Part shown: piece by piece, positions 45,065 to 57,499 of the stretch | Layout of the letters: the number at the start of each line of letters is the position of its first letter | How positions within the stretch are numbered: the stretch's first letter is position 1 | Source of the DNA: Triatoma infestans | Lineage: Eukaryota > Arthropoda > Insecta > Hemiptera > Reduviidae | Length of the DNA: 64,000 nucleotides | Direction: 5' to 3' | Assembly: GCA_011037195.1 (NCBI GenBank) | Contig: JAAEAF010000214.1 | Span: forward strand, 248,001-312,000 | Translations under genes and position numbers: made by a program | Notes under the pieces: model-generated | The model's input: the letters and a program-made list of their open reading frames with translations, nothing else | Database searches by the model: none | What the model was told of the DNA's origin: nothing

Positions 45065-47480
45065 AGATACTTTAGGGTAGGAGAGGAGTGAACGTCTCAA
45101 AGCGGATTCCTTCATTATGTACTGGGTTTAAAATCATCAGTACAGAATCTCTGGTCGAACCATAAATTATACTGCCATAATCAATTTTTTATCGGACATA
45201 AGCTTTATAGAAATTCAAAAAAACTATGTCGATCCGCTCCCCATGTAGTCCCTTTTACAACCTAAAGCGCATTCAATTTCCTAATGCATCTTCGCTTTAA
45301 ATACTCTAAATGAGGATGCCAACCTAATTTTGAGTCTAGAATTATTCCCAAATATCTGACGGTATGGTTCTACCTTCCAATCTTAGATGCATAGTAGGTT
45401 GTGCCCTTCGAAATCGATGGAAATGCATACAATTACTTCTTGTTGAAGAGAATCGAAGACCATTCTTCGAGATTATGGATGACGAGCTGCAAACTCTCTT
45501 CCACTACATTAAAACTGGGACAGCTGCTAAATATTACCACTTCATCTGCATAAAACATTCCCTCTACAGATTACTCCAATGACTCAAGTACACCGTTAAT
45601 AGCTATAAGAAATAAAATCGGGCTGAGAATACTTCCTTCTGAGACTCCACTTTCTTGGATGAAAGGGCTCCTCTTAGTCGCACTCTAATCTATCGCAATT
45701 TTAAAAAGTTTTGAATTAAAAATTGGAAGGTTTCCTCTTAGGTTCCATTGATGTAGTTGTTTAAGAATGCTGTACCTCCACACCATATCGAATGCTTTTC
45801 GACATCGAAGAAAATTGCTATGAGATGTTACTTTTTAAGAAAGCATTCTCAAGTAATTTCAAGCTTCACAAGAGGATCCAGTGTACTAGGATTACTTCTG
45901 AATCATGTTTGATATTTACTTAAAAGGTGCCGCGACTCTAAATATCATGTTAATCTTTTGCAGACCATTCTTTCAAGAGTCTTGCTTAAGCGACTTGTCA
46001 GATTAATTGGACTATACGATTCTGGGATGGACTTATCTTTCCCCTGTATTGGAGTAGGTATCGTTGTAGCCAGATTCCATGCTTTTGGAAATAGATTATG
46101 ACACCAAATTTTATTATAAAACTTTAGTAAGTACATTTTATTTTGTTGTGTTAAATACTTTAGGAATTCGTAACGTATATTATGAGGGCCTGGAGTGTAT
46201 CATTAGATTTACATAAAGAGGTCTCAAGTTCCTACATTTTAAAAGGAATATTATAGGTATGACTGTTATCATTATCGGAGAAGTTGATAACGTTGTCCTC
46301 CTCTTCTTGTTTAGTGGACTGAAATTGCTCGTTCGGGAAACCTTAGCAAAAGTTTCCGCAAGAAATTCTCTAAATCGTCTGTTTTGATGCTTCCGTTAAT
46401 ACTTCACCTAGGTATGTGGGTATCAGATCTGACACCAATAATTGATTAATTTTTTTCTACATTTCTGTCGAAGGCGTTGACTGTGTAATAGTTGAAGTAA
46501 ACTGTCTCCAAGACTCTCTTCTACTCTCTTTTATTACTCTCCTCGCTTAGATATTGATATTTTATAATGAGCAAGATTCTCTTCAGAGGGCTGATTATAA
46601 AAGTGTCTTAGAGCTTTTCTCCTTTGTCTAATAGCGATTCTGCACTCATTATTTCACCATGGTGCGGGATTTTTCCTAAGAAATCCACTTGTGTTTGGAA
46701 TAGAAGCTTCCGCCGCGGCATTGAGTACTCGTGTGATACAGTCAGCATATTCATCAATGCTTCGAAACTCTTGGTCATTGAAATTGGCCAATAATGCGAA
46801 TTTATCCCACTAAACTCGTTTTATCGACCATTTTGGGGCCACAAACAGATTCTCATTTTGGCAATCATAATTGATAATAATTGTATAGTGGTCACTTCCA
46901 CATAGATCCTCGTAAACAACTCAAACGAGAAACTTTATGAGCGATGGGGAAGAGAGAGCTAGATCAATAGCGGTGCACGTACCATTGCTGCTACTGAAAT
47001 GAGTTGACTGTTTCTTATTTATTAAGGCAATGCTTTCTGTGATAAGAATATCTTCAAGTATTCTTCCTGCTGACTTACATGCGTAGATCCCCATAAAGTA
47101 TGGTGAGCATTAGGCGATGGTAATGCCTGTATATATCTTGTTAGATCCCTTCAGTAATGTTAGTCACACGAGGTAAATAGACATTACAAATAGTAATCTT
47201 CATTGGGATGTATATTGTTAGATATATGATTTGGATGTCCCCAGCGACGCTGAAGGCATTTTCACAATAGATATCGTTTTTCACAAAAATAGCCACGCCA
47301 CCACAGGCTCGGTTGCCCTGGAGGAAATCTTTGCGATGTACCCGTAACCTGTTAATTTTGGAACATCTCTATCCCTAAAATTGGTTACCTGTATTCAGAC
47401 TATTTTGGGGTTATATCTATGTAACAAAAGCTTCACGTCATCCAAATATCTATAAAAACCACGACAATTCCACTGCAGAA
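45065..47480 (-). pseudogene. Jockey ORF2: endonuclease and reverse transcriptase
   Basis: The minus strand keeps an AP-endonuclease part (SNGTCTAIDLALSSPSLIKF, then GSDHYTIIIN with the catalytic SDH, near 46860-47010), and the linker NPAPWWNNECRIAIRQRRKA near 46600-46670. The reverse transcriptase fingers follow (FPKAWNLATTIPTPIQGKDK, SPINLTSRLSKTLERMV at 45950-46130), then GVSEGSILSPILFLIAING near 45610, MFYADEVVIF near 45545, and RYLGIILDSKLGWHPHLEYL near 45300. The catalytic FADD is YADE, losing the second Asp, and many stops and shifts occur. The last ~150 residues are absent. Confidence 0.8.
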
Positions 47481-47689
47481 TCATCTAAAATGATGTTATA
47501 ATTTAATTTCTCCCTTGCAATTCCCTTCCCCTATTTCCGGAGATCATATACAATTTTTTTTAGTTCCTCCAAGTCCACGTTTTCCAAATCCTTCTTTTCA
47601 ACAGAAGCCAACGAGGAATTTGAGGAGGCATTACTTCTCAATCCTCTCCTAGTCTCTGTTTTATTTTCTATCTTTCGATTTACGCCCCC

Positions 47690-48830
47690 AGCTATTTTTC
47701 TGGGGGTGAGGAGATAGTATTAACTTTAGTTGTGGGGGAGCTTGGGGTATTAGGACGCTTTTTGCTTTCTCTCACGGGTTCTACCGTGGTCACCTCCATT
47801 TCTTGTTGAGATAGTTCAGGTTTGTCCTCCATCACTTGGTTTTCTAATTTTTCAATAACCTTTTCATAATTGTATTCTAGTCTTTCTATACTTTTTGCCA
47901 GAACTTCTACGACTCCTATAGGACGGGTTATCAAATCTTCCAACTTTTTTGCTTCAGTGGGTTTTTTGGGAATCACACGCCGCATATGTAACTGGTCTGG
48001 CAATTTCGGCATTCACCTTCCTTATCGCGTCCTGGTAGCTGATACACTCCTTCACCTTAATTTCTTGAATTCTCTTTTCTTTTTTAAAAATCATACCTCT
48101 GTGATAATTATGAGTGGGGACCCTTGCAATTTATGCATTCAGGTGGAATGGGATACACATTCTGGTGAATGGGCGCTGAACATAGCTTGCAGCGGTCACC
48201 AACAGTGCAGTTGTTTGCAATGTGACCTAGTGACCAGTATTAAAAACAGCGTAATGGGTTCAGAATATAATGCCTCACAGGCAGCGATAAGAATCAGCAT
48301 TAATTTTCTCTGGAGGTTGAGCTCCCTCAAAAGTAAGAATAAGTGCTGGAGTTGGTCTACTTTTACCGAACTGTTTCTTATATAGTCGCTTCACTTCAAC
48401 GACCTCTTGCGATTTACATTCATTCAGTATCTCTTCCACCGAACAGTGTAGAATGTCGTAACTTAAGACCACGCCTTTGGAGAAATTCAAACTTTTGTGC
48501 GGGTCAACTTTAATATTTAAATCTTCGTACTTATCTAAGGCTAAAAGTGTTTTTTTTTTCTCTTTGTGGCACTGGTTTATATTTATAGGGAACCATTTCT
48601 TAGTTTTTTAGTTTTTGTTCCCGGACACAACTTTTACAAAAAACTGAAAACTTAATAAGACCAAAATGGGTCAAAGTTCTTATCTTCGTCTAGACAGGAC
48701 ATTACCAAAAACTGCTGTCCTGTCTTAGCTCCCGTAAAATGTATTTTCGGATCCAAAACTTTATTTTTCCTATTCTTTATTAATGAAGATTTCTCTTCAT
48801 TTCTATCTACTAAGCCTACTGAATTTTGTT
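47690..48830 (-). pseudogene. Jockey ORF1 (gag-like)
   Basis: From 48830 the minus strand gives KIHFTGAKTGQQFLVMSCLD, and then a segment at 48490-48275 with FSKGVVLSYDILHCSVEEIL and VVEVKRLYKKQFGKSRPTPA, typical of the RNA-binding part of Jockey-type ORF1 proteins. A zinc-knuckle region near 48080-48260 is scrambled by stops. The segment 48012-47692 is open and ends in an acidic, Ser/Pro-rich tail (SKKRPNTPSSPTTKV). ORF1 binds the element RNA and ORF2 copies it; here both are broken. ORF1 ends about 200 bp before the ORF2 remains. Confidence 0.7.
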
Positions 48831-49042
48831 TTTTTGTAGGTTCAACATCAAGTTCCGACGAGTCGGGACGATCTATACTACCCCTTCGGCAGAGCCTGCT
48901 TACCGTTGGGGGGCCTGCTTACACACTGAGTTCGGCCTGGTGCTCAATGGGGCCGATATATGGGCTGATACTCTCGCCCACAAGCCTTCCGGCTCGGTCC
49001 TCAACACCGGAATTTGGGGATGTCTGTAAATGTATGTGTGCG

Positions 49043-49084
<42 letters not shown>

Positions 49085-49344
49085 TCATGTATTTGTATGA
49101 AAGTATAATGAGCTCAGGTTCCATGGGATTGCTAAACCCATACGGCTGTAAGCCGCCCTTTCGTAGTCCTTTAGTCACCTCTTACGACATCCTGGACGGG
49201 AGCAGGCCTATTCTTATCCCAGGTCCTGCAGGGGCACATAATGTCATGGAATAAAATGAATATAACATTCTTTGGGTGTAATACCCATTTTTTTCTATTA
49301 CCTAATTGTTTATTTTTTTTTTTTTAGTAAAAATATACCGTATA

Positions 49345-50700
49345 TCAAAAACATATAGATAGATAGATAGATAAATATGTTTATTATAATATTTGTTACA
49401 TCATTTTTCAAAATATTTACAAAATACAATACCGACATGGCTAAGCCGACTGTCAGAAGTATGGCTATCCTTCTATGTATAACCAAGAAAATAAACAAAG
49501 TATAAATTACATAAGAGAAAAAAAAAAATAAATAAAGTATTTTTTTTTTAAAGTGTTTACATCAGCAATCATTTTAAATCACCTTTATGCACTAGTCAAT
49601 TGTAATTAAATTCCCTAACTAACATTTCTCTGTAGCGCATAGCCTCTTTTATGTAGTTATAGAGATTCTCAAAGTCGCTTCCATTCAATATTCCAATCAT
49701 TAAATTTAAATCTATTTCCTTTTTTTAAAATACTTTTTCCTTATAAATCCCAATATTGGACACGTAGCCAAAAAATGAAAAGTTGTTTCATTTTCACTAA
49801 GATTACATAATGAACATAAATGAACCCGTTCTAACCAAGGTTTATAATTTAAATTAAAAAGTTCACCTCTTGCCTTGAAAATAATTTGCATGAAATCCGT
49901 GCTTACTGTGTCGTTCATATAATCAATCTCTTTTACATTTAATTTTTTGTACATGAGATGATATTTCGCTGCCGATACACTAACTAACAAATCATCTCTA
50001 AACTTCTTAATATACATATCAATGATGACTCTCATCTTATCCGTCCACCTTTCAATAGATACAAACTTCCTGTCCAATTCGCCGCCCACCATATTTGCCA
50101 ATTTACACCATTCAAGGAGTTGTTATATTCAAGGTCTCTTTAGCCACTATTTTAGGTAGGCGATCATCCGAGTACTGCCATATTCTAAGTACATATTTAA
50201 TGTGCATATTTATAGTGTGTTCGTACAACAAATTTTTCCCTGTCTCCAAATATAACATATAATTAGGAGTATTAGGTGGGAGGTGAAATAATCTTTTTAT
50301 AAACATTCTCTGAACCTTTTCAATTTCAGGGAAATTTTGGTACCCCCATACTTGACTCCCATAACATAGAATGGAGCTGGTCACCGCATCGAAAACCCGG
50401 TATTTCGCCGCAAGTGGAACTTTATTGTTTCCAATAAATTTTGCCCAAATAGTGTTCAATCCAAACTTAACAGCTTGCACTTTCTGTTTAATGTGCGTCT
50501 TTAAAGACAAGTCGCCTTTTAAAAGAATGCCTAAATATTTATATTCTCTTACCGTTTCCATTTGTTCCCCTTTATACTTCCAAACATAGTTCATTTTCTC
50601 CCTTTCTTGTTTCCGAAAATCATTTCTTTTGACTTTTTAGTATTTAAAGTGAGGTTCCAGTTGTCCAAATTTAATATCGCTTCCCTGCCAAAAACATATA
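49345..50700 (-). mobile_element. LINE 3' half, minus orientation
   Basis: Reverse transcriptase coding runs from about 50700 to 49712, followed by a 3' UTR with poly-T near 49541-49550 and a (GATA)n stretch at 49356-49372 that may be the tail. Its 5' junction is unclear. Confidence 0.65.
49712..50665 (-). pseudogene. LINE reverse transcriptase C-terminus
   Basis: Three consecutive minus-strand frames join: NWNLTLNTKKSKEMIFGNKK (to about 50600), a 160-residue frame at 50594-50112 with VREYKYLGILLKGDLSLKTH, TSSILCYGSQVWGY and RLFHLPPNTPNYMLYLETGK, and a frame at 50101-49712 with the zinc motif CSLCNLSENETTFHFLATC. Only two single-base-type frameshifts (near 50597 and 50113) separate them, so decay is light. 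The catalytic domain is truncated away. The thumb resembles that of the LINE at 24745 and the older fragment at 57500. Confidence 0.8.
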
Positions 50701-50941
50701 TTTACGAGGGAAGCTCGCCCCAACCACTGCAAATTATCCATATACGCAACCTAGAATGTAATAATCCAACGAAATATTTATTTACAAAATATTGGGGTTG
50801 ATGGGAGGTAAAATTAAATTTTATCATTTCGATAAGATTTGTAAATATGTTTTTCTTAAAATAAAAGTTTTCATTCGAAAAGGTTTCTATCCTAAGATTT
50901 CTACAGGCATGGATCACAAAGGCAGAGTCCTCAGTCTCCAT

Positions 50942-51895
50942 ACGTTCAATAAAAATATTTTTAAAAAAAGAGAATAAAAGTATAAGAAATCATAAAGCCC
51001 CATTTCACAAAAAAAAAAGCAATAAATGATTTAGTAAAAGCAAATCACATGTTAAAACTATGTTCATGTGAGAACTCGTCTCCATTATGAAATCACAATC
51101 ACACACACACACACACACACAAATATATATATATAAGCAATTTGTCTAAAGAAATTCAGTAAAAACTATTTTTTACATACTCAAAACATGTATGCTTCTA
51201 AGGAAAAATCTTTCATCAAAACAATGATGAAAGTTTGACGAGATTGAAATAAACAATTAATGGCACTATAATAGAGGTGAGAGGGAGAGAGAAATAGAGA
51301 AAATAGATTATAAGCTGAACACTCAAGCTGCAAGGACTTTACAAATATAAGAGAAGTCAAGTAGCGAAAGAAATTATATATAGAGACAGACTGGCTGATG
51401 AGAAGGTAGTAAAAAGTTGCTGACTGGTGGTTAACTGGTCGTAAACTATCCAGAAACTGTACTCCTCTCGCTCTAATTATATGAATCAAACTGTCCCTTA
51501 AGGAAGCCAGGGCCCTACAAGGGCTGTAGAGCTAAAAAAAAAAAAAAAACTGTCCCTTCCTAGTCAAGCCTGTTTGAGGAATAACTAAAGTTGATTCATT
51601 TTTCTGTTTCTCCGCTCTTCGGATCCTATGAATCTTTAATGATTCAGATCTCAATATAGACAAAAATGAGTTGACCGGTATGAATGTGGGGACCTTTTTG
51701 TGTTGAAGATCTTCAAGTCGTAGACGATTAAAAACTCGTAGACGTTAAAATTTCCAGATGTACTCTTTTGAGACCCAAGCAGAGGCATTCTTTTCTTAAG
51801 GAACATTCTTTTTGAGTGGGATATTGAATATATAGATACATTTTTGAAATAGTAGTTAATATATAACGATATAATTTAAAGGCAAATATAATGGA
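50942..51895. other. Unassigned sequence
   Basis: (CA)n at 51101-51120. The stretch at 51330-51350 shares AAGGACTTTACA with LTR-B, so 51180-51500 may hold a very old LTR-B relative. No gene is seen. Confidence 0.3.
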
Positions 51896-52209
51896 TGTGT
51901 TAGGTGGAGGGAATTTAGGTCTGGTTGATGAAATAAGAAGACGGAGTTAACACTGGTTAACTATGTATAATAATAGGCAAGTCTGCCTGGACTTTACAAT
52001 AGAGAATGGTTAAGGTAGGGTGGTATGAAAATGACACGAAGTGACTGGCGAGATGATGAACTATAGTGATCTGTATTGAACTGTATCGAACTGTATGTTG
52101 AACTGTATTTATACAGTTCCTCCCACTCCAGTCCGAGAGAGTGGTTGGGTTTGTTTCTCATTTCCTTTCTCTCTTTGGTTACTGATCTCTCTTTGGTTGC
52201 TGTTACACA
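51896..52209 (-). repeat. LTR-B copy with TATA box
   Basis: The plus strand runs from TGTGTTAGG to TGTTACACA. The minus strand has CACTCTCTCGGACTGGAGTG, then TATAAATA (52106-52113), tandem ATACAGTTC motifs and GTAAAGTCCAGGC. AAATATAATG occurs next to both ends, longer than a normal LTR duplication, so the exact termini are uncertain. Confidence 0.55.
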
Positions 52210-52870
52210 AATATAATGTGTGATTGTTAATATAAAAAGGGTGATTTTATCGGAATTTCTGGAGGTTTATTTGCAAGCAGCAAAAGTTTCAAAGTTGCCT
52301 GTTTATTAGTCTTATTTGAGACAGTTTAAGATAGTGTTTGATTGTATATTAAGTCATCTTTTGATCATTGTATCCATAAGGTTGATTGATTATTTAACAT
52401 ATAGAAATTTTTGGTTGAATATTTCAAAGTTTATTACGCTCTGTTCGTTATGATGTAAAGGTTGTTGAGCAATTCAAAAACGAAATAATTTATAACCAGC
52501 AAAAAATTAAACTGTTATAATAGCACTCATATGACTTTTTTCTTACTGTAATTAGTGTAGGGGGGAGCGCATATAACTAACCAAGAATAGCAGTAGTTGA
52601 AGTGAAAACATTATATTCCTGAAGAGAGCGCCACTAACATTGAACAATTTAACATCATAGGACCACAAAAAAAAAACAATTGTTCCAGAAAAAGGTTTCA
52701 AATAAAAGTAGATTTGATTATATTCTGTTCATTTAGCATATCAGGCTTAAAGATAATCTTCAAAATCGTAGTTTTATTTTAAATTTCAAAAACCTCGGAA
52801 ACATGCTTAAAAACGCACTTTTAGTTAACTACTTAACTAAATTTAGAATTCTAATAATCTAGGAATGTAC
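52210..52870. other. Unassigned, with faint R1k similarity
   Basis: AGAGAGCGCCACTAACATTG resembles a stretch near 38790, and the R1k-like GTTTCAAATAAAAGTAG occurs at 52697. It is too degenerate to delimit. Confidence 0.3.
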
Positions 52871-54453
52871 TAGGGTAAAGCTATGAGAGATGACGCACAT
52901 TTCAAAGTTATTAGTTTTTTGTTTTTTTTTTGAGACGAGGAAAAAATGCCTGCGCACCTTCCGACTGCGTCGGGTGTGTGGGGCCTGCCCCCACTAAAAA
53001 AACCCCCTCATCCAAACGGGAGTAGTATTCGACCCGGAACCGCCTCACTGCATTACTTCGGGTGGACGCCCCATAACTTGTTCTCATCTACCTGCCTACA
53101 CCATCCTTTCCAAATCTCTTCTTTTCTTTGTTAAAATTGTGCGTACCATATTCGAGATATGGTTCCAATTATTAACCTCCATTAGCATCTCCTCTGACAA
53201 ATTATCTGGAGAGAGCTGTCCAACGGTCTCGTGGAGGTTTGCTCTGCTTTCTCTCCATCGAACATATTCAAAAAAAGTATGGAAATCATCATCGGTTGTT
53301 GAATCACCGTATATGCAAGCTCCGGAGTTCCTTTTGCCTATACGGAGGAGATAGGCAGCAAAATACCCATGTCCAGAGAGGAGCTGGGTCAAATAAAAAT
53401 CTACTTCGCCATGCTTCCTTGAGGCCCAGATGACGGGATCAGGAATGATTCTGGCGGTCCATCTGCCACGGTTTTCATCTCTCCATCGCGTCCTCCATGC
53501 TTCATTGAGCCAAACAGCAGCCTGCTTCTTGGCCTCGGAGCCTTCCAGGCCTCGCTGGTAAATATACCTGATCTGCCTTGCTCTTGCCATCAAGTCTATC
53601 GGCACAACTCCTGCAATTACCATAGCCGCTACCCCTGAGACCGTTCGGTACGCACTGGTAATCCTTAGGGCTCCACGCCTCTGAACTCTGAGCAATATTT
53701 TCTGGTACCTGGCGATTTCCATCTTCTCGGCCCAAATCTCACAACCGTACAACATAATTGAATTTACTGTGGACATCAGCAATCTTCTTTTGGTCGAGCA
53801 GGGCCCCCTGACGTTACTCATAACTGTGCTCAACGCCGTAACTGTCCTTTCAGCTTTTGATGCTACGGTTTTGAAATGTTCTCTGAAGAGAAGAGTATTT
53901 CAAAGTTATGCCCTGTATCAAAATGTAGGAGATATAAAACATATGCTTATAAAACATATGCCAACACTATTATCTACAAAAAAATGTTATTTTTCAAAAT
54001 AAAGACATTCTCATTTATTCCAGAAACAAAATACAAATACACTACATTTGGCCGTCTCTCCTACTATGGTAGGATAGATGACGCACCATAGGTAGGACCT
54101 CTGTGAAGGTAACATGGTTGATCGACATGAAACTTCGTTAACTCTATTGTCTACCAGCCCAACTTTAACCACACCAGAAAATCTTTCATTTCAATTGCAA
54201 TTAATATAGTATATAAAAAAAAAATTTACTAAGCGTTATGAAAATTCAGGTATTCACCAGATATAGCTGATGCGTATAAATGTTCATAGAACACCAAAGA
54301 ACACACAAAATAACTGAAGAATTTTGCAATACGTTCGCTTTTGATCCCGCTCTACTTCTGGACTGACTTCCATGACGCCAAGTGGTGGCAAACAAGAGAA
54401 GTAAAGACTGCGTCTTCTCTCCTACCCCCGTCATCACTTCTAGCATTACCCTA
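52871..54453. mobile_element. TA-target MITE split by an R1-like LINE
   Basis: The left TIR TAGGGTAAAGCTATGAGA and right TIR TCTAGCATTACCCTA match the copy at 32989. The interior from ATTATCTACAAAAAAATG to the right end is closely similar to 33065-33585. A LINE occupies 52912-53896. Confidence 0.85.
52912..53896 (-). pseudogene. R1-like LINE, 5'-truncated insertion
   Basis: A 13-bp duplication ATTTCAAAGTTAT (52899-52911 and 53897-53909) flanks it, and its 3' poly-A appears as the T-run at 52915-52932. The minus-strand frame 53833-53096 is open for 245 residues, and sense continues upstream to about 53870 (VASKAERTVTALS). It holds the thumb motif MLYGCEIWAEKM, the block RVQRRGALRITSAYRTVSG, LTQLLSGHGYFAAYLLRIG, and a finger-like CIYGDSTTDDDFHTFFEYV in which the second and last Cys are replaced (Gly, Tyr). 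These are features of R1/TRAS-type LINEs. The catalytic palm and the endonuclease are missing. Confidence 0.85.
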
Positions 54454-54469
54454 TATATTATAATATAGG

Positions 54470-55365
54470 AGACGGAATCACAGAATCAACCGAAATTGTT
54501 CTTTAGAGGAATTCCTCGCCCGCGGGACCCTCAAAAAACATTTTTCATTGGAAAAATACGTCCATAAGTGATAAGCAGTTTTATTGATGTATAAGCTATT
54601 TTTGAATTATTGAAAAGAAAAATTGAAAAAACTATTTAGTAAAGTCTCAAATTGGATTTTCATCAAAATCTTATTGGCGTTTGCGGTGGTGCGAAGTAAA
54701 TATAATATCAAGTTTTAGCTTACACATATGCACACGCACATGTAGTGGAAGAATGAAATGAAAAATAATAGTTTTTAAAAATAATTTAGAATATTTTATA
54801 ATGTGAATTTAACTTCAAAAAGAGTGTATTTTACCGTCAGGTACTGTAAATTGGGATCATACTAAATAGAAAAACAAAGCACAAATCCCGTTAGGGTAAC
54901 CCTTTTGTATAAGAGAATTCCCCCGCGAGAGAGAGAGCAATTCCAAAGAATAGAGTCTGATATTAACTTTAAAAGAGTAAAGAGTGGACAGTCTTAACCC
55001 AGCCATCAAACGATTCTACTTCCAAAGCTAGAACTACTTCAGGAATCGCTCTCTAAATATCTGTGCCAGTTTCACAATAAATTAAATAAGTTTATAATAC
55101 CAAATAAATTGTAGTTATTATTTTAACAGAATATAATTATTTATAAAACAGCAGCGTGTTCTTAATTATTCTTAATTCTTATATTCTATCTCAAACAAAC
55201 ATACAAGCCACAAGCTACCTATACATACATCATCACACCAATACATTACACACACATACATCCAGAATATATGCTAAAGTATTTAATTCATACTCAAAGA
55301 ACGTTAAGACATGTATTTCTATTGAAAACTCAATTTCCAAAATTTGACACAAGTAAAAAAAAAAA
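54470..55365 (+). repeat. Diverged R1k copy split by LTR-A
   Basis: The terminal region of an R1k relative (GGACCCTCAAAAAACATT, ATATCAAGTTTTAGC, CA-rich tract, then AACTCAATTTCCAAAATTTGA) surrounds the LTR at 54741-55250. ETS-like motifs are not retained. Confidence 0.6.
54741..55250 (+). mobile_element. Solo LTR-A inside R1k
   Basis: It starts TGTAGTGG, ends ATACATTACA and is flanked by CACA on both sides. The flank lies in a CA microsatellite, so the duplication is suggestive rather than decisive. The body matches the copy at 310 (AAAGAGTGTATTTTA, CTTCAGGAATCGCTC). Confidence 0.8.
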
Positions 55366-56285
55366 AAAAATCTCTTGTGAAACACGGACTCTCTCTTATT
55401 GCAAAATGGCAAATTTACCTCACACCTACAGATCTTACGAGTGTTTAAAACTGTCGGCACTTTTATGGAGAAAAATTACAAATAACTTTCTCTTTTTTTC
55501 TCCAATGCCATGACTTTGGCTATTCAACCATTCAGCGTCGCGCGGCCCAGTATAAAAAAACTAGGCTGCGCTGGCGATTGATCTTGTTCGTTTAGTTGGA
55601 TATCCAGGGGGCATGTAAGAACAATCTCGGACGCGAACAACTTCACTTCCGCCTTATAACAAATAACTGAAAAATTTATTCAGTAAAGTACCACTTCCGC
55701 TTAACCGATTTTTCTTCAAAACTGGGAATTTTGGCAACTTATATAATTTTAATTAATATTATTTAGTTGAAAGAATTCTACAGCACATTGTTGAACTAAA
55801 ATAGCATTTTAGAGGAAACCATAATCCCATCCTTCCCCCCATTAGTGGCCATAAATGAATTTTCCCCAAGAAATGTTACAAATAAAAGTTTAGCTCTTTG
55901 TATATGTAATTGACATATAACAAGTTAAAGGAAATCTTTGGAGACGTTTTCAAAAATTACAAAAGTTATAAAAAACTGAAGAAAACCCTGTCAGTAAAGT
56001 GGCACTTCCGGCGGATGGATTTTGCCCGAATTGTTCTTGCCTGATGCGGTGGTAGTACCTAAACGGAACACCAAGTTTTTTGAGCTTCCTGCAACTTTTC
56101 ATTTTTGAGGTATTCTTTTCACAGACATACAAACACATGCAGACCATTTTCTAGAAATCACTTTTTTTTTTGATCCAGGGGACCTCAAAACGTGTATTTA
56201 CGATGAAAACTCAATTCTTGAAAATCTGGCACGATTGCAATACTTCCTCTAACATTTAGTGAAAGTAATACCACAAGAAAGGCTG
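55366..56285 (+). repeat. R1k subfamily copy
   Basis: It opens TCTTGTGAAACACGGACT, has units at ACTTCCGC (55692) and ACTTCCGG (56004), and ends GCAATACTTCCTCTAACA. The terminal hairpin has decayed. Confidence 0.75.
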
Positions 56286-56789
56286 CCAACTGCTTTTGGA
56301 ATACTATTATTTTACTCAATCTTGTGTGTGTATTTAGTAATTTGTGTAAATAATCTAAGTTAAAGTTGGAAGAGAATTATATGAACCACTTTTAAGGAAG
56401 AAGTTTTGTTTGACAGATAGCGAAAAACTATCCAATCGGATGGAAAGAATAAAGAATAGACAGCATAGATAGCGGCAGACCATAATACCAAAGAGACAGC
56501 CTTGTTTGACAGGTAACGACAAACTAACGATCCTGTGGAAAGGAAGTGATGAGATAAAAATAACAGTTTTGAAAGACAGGCGCGAGTCTGGGCAGAGTGA
56601 CAGTGAGACAGCAAGAACCATCTAATTTTAGGCTGAGAGCCTTCCTTCTTATTTACATCAACGAAAGCAGCCAAGTAGAGAAGTTGATTACATTGTTGTC
56701 CACAAGAGTGCACAAATAAATTGAACCAAATAAAATAAAATTTCAAGATTTAATGTCACAAAATCCGCATACCTACTTAAATATTTTTT
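56286..56789. other. Unassigned, with an internal ~110-bp duplication
   Basis: TTGTTTGACAGATAGCGA near 56406 and TTGTTTGACAGGTAACGA near 56502 head two similar ~40-bp blocks. No gene is supported. Confidence 0.4.
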
Positions 56790-57475
56790 TTTTTTTTGGT
56801 TAATGTTTCAAATAAAAGTATTTGGTTTATATCTGTTCAGTTATTATTCCAAAATTATAGAAAAATTGTTCGAGTCGTTTTCGAGAAAATTCTAAAAAAT
56901 AAAAAAAAAATTATTCTGTATAGTTGCAATATCGGTTAACCGATTTTTTTTCAAATTTGGAGCAATCCTTCTAATGTATGTTAATAAGAGCTATATATTG
57001 TATTGAAGAGGTACAATAGAGGAAAGCTTAACGCTACTTTCCCCCCCAGAAACCTCAGAAAATCAATTTCCCCAAGAATGTGTTACAAATAAAAGTGATA
57101 GATATTTATGTTTGTAGACAGTATATGAAGGTTAAAAAAAAAAAAAAAAAAAAAATGGTTACCGTTTTCGAGAAATCGCGAATAACTAATAAGACAACCT
57201 GAATCAGTAAACTCGTACTTCCGGTTGGTGGATTTAGCGCGAATTATTCGTGTCTGATGGACGATAGTTTACCTAAACGAAATATCAGATATGAGCTTCT
57301 TAAGAATTTGTTGTGTTTGAGATATTTGTTCGCACACACACATATACTGATCATTTGCTAAAATATTTAATTGTACACAGAGGACGTTAAGACATGTATT
57401 TCCGGTGAAAACTCAATTTCACAAGATTGCAATATTTCTTCTTACAGCAGTAAGTAAAAGTAAAAATGACGAACG
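56790..57475 (+). repeat. R1k subfamily fragment
   Basis: Two units, with ACTTCCGG at 57217 and the end GCAATATTTCTTCTTACAG. A poly-A run of about 22 bases lies near 57134-57155. Confidence 0.7.
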
Positions 57476-57499
57476 AAAATATTGAAATTATAACATACA

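Larger units (their letters stand above)
45060..49260 (-). mobile_element. Jockey-clade LINE, near full length but decayed
   Basis: From right to left come a probable 5' UTR (48840-49260, with TCTTACGACATCC on the plus strand and a (TG)n tract at 49049-49080), ORF1, then ORF2. It stops inside the ORF2 thumb at about 45060, so the 3' end is missing. Confidence 0.75.

Noticed and set aside
50702..50941. 79-residue minus-strand open frame
   Set aside because: No recognisable domain, and the frame may be random beside the LINE fragment.
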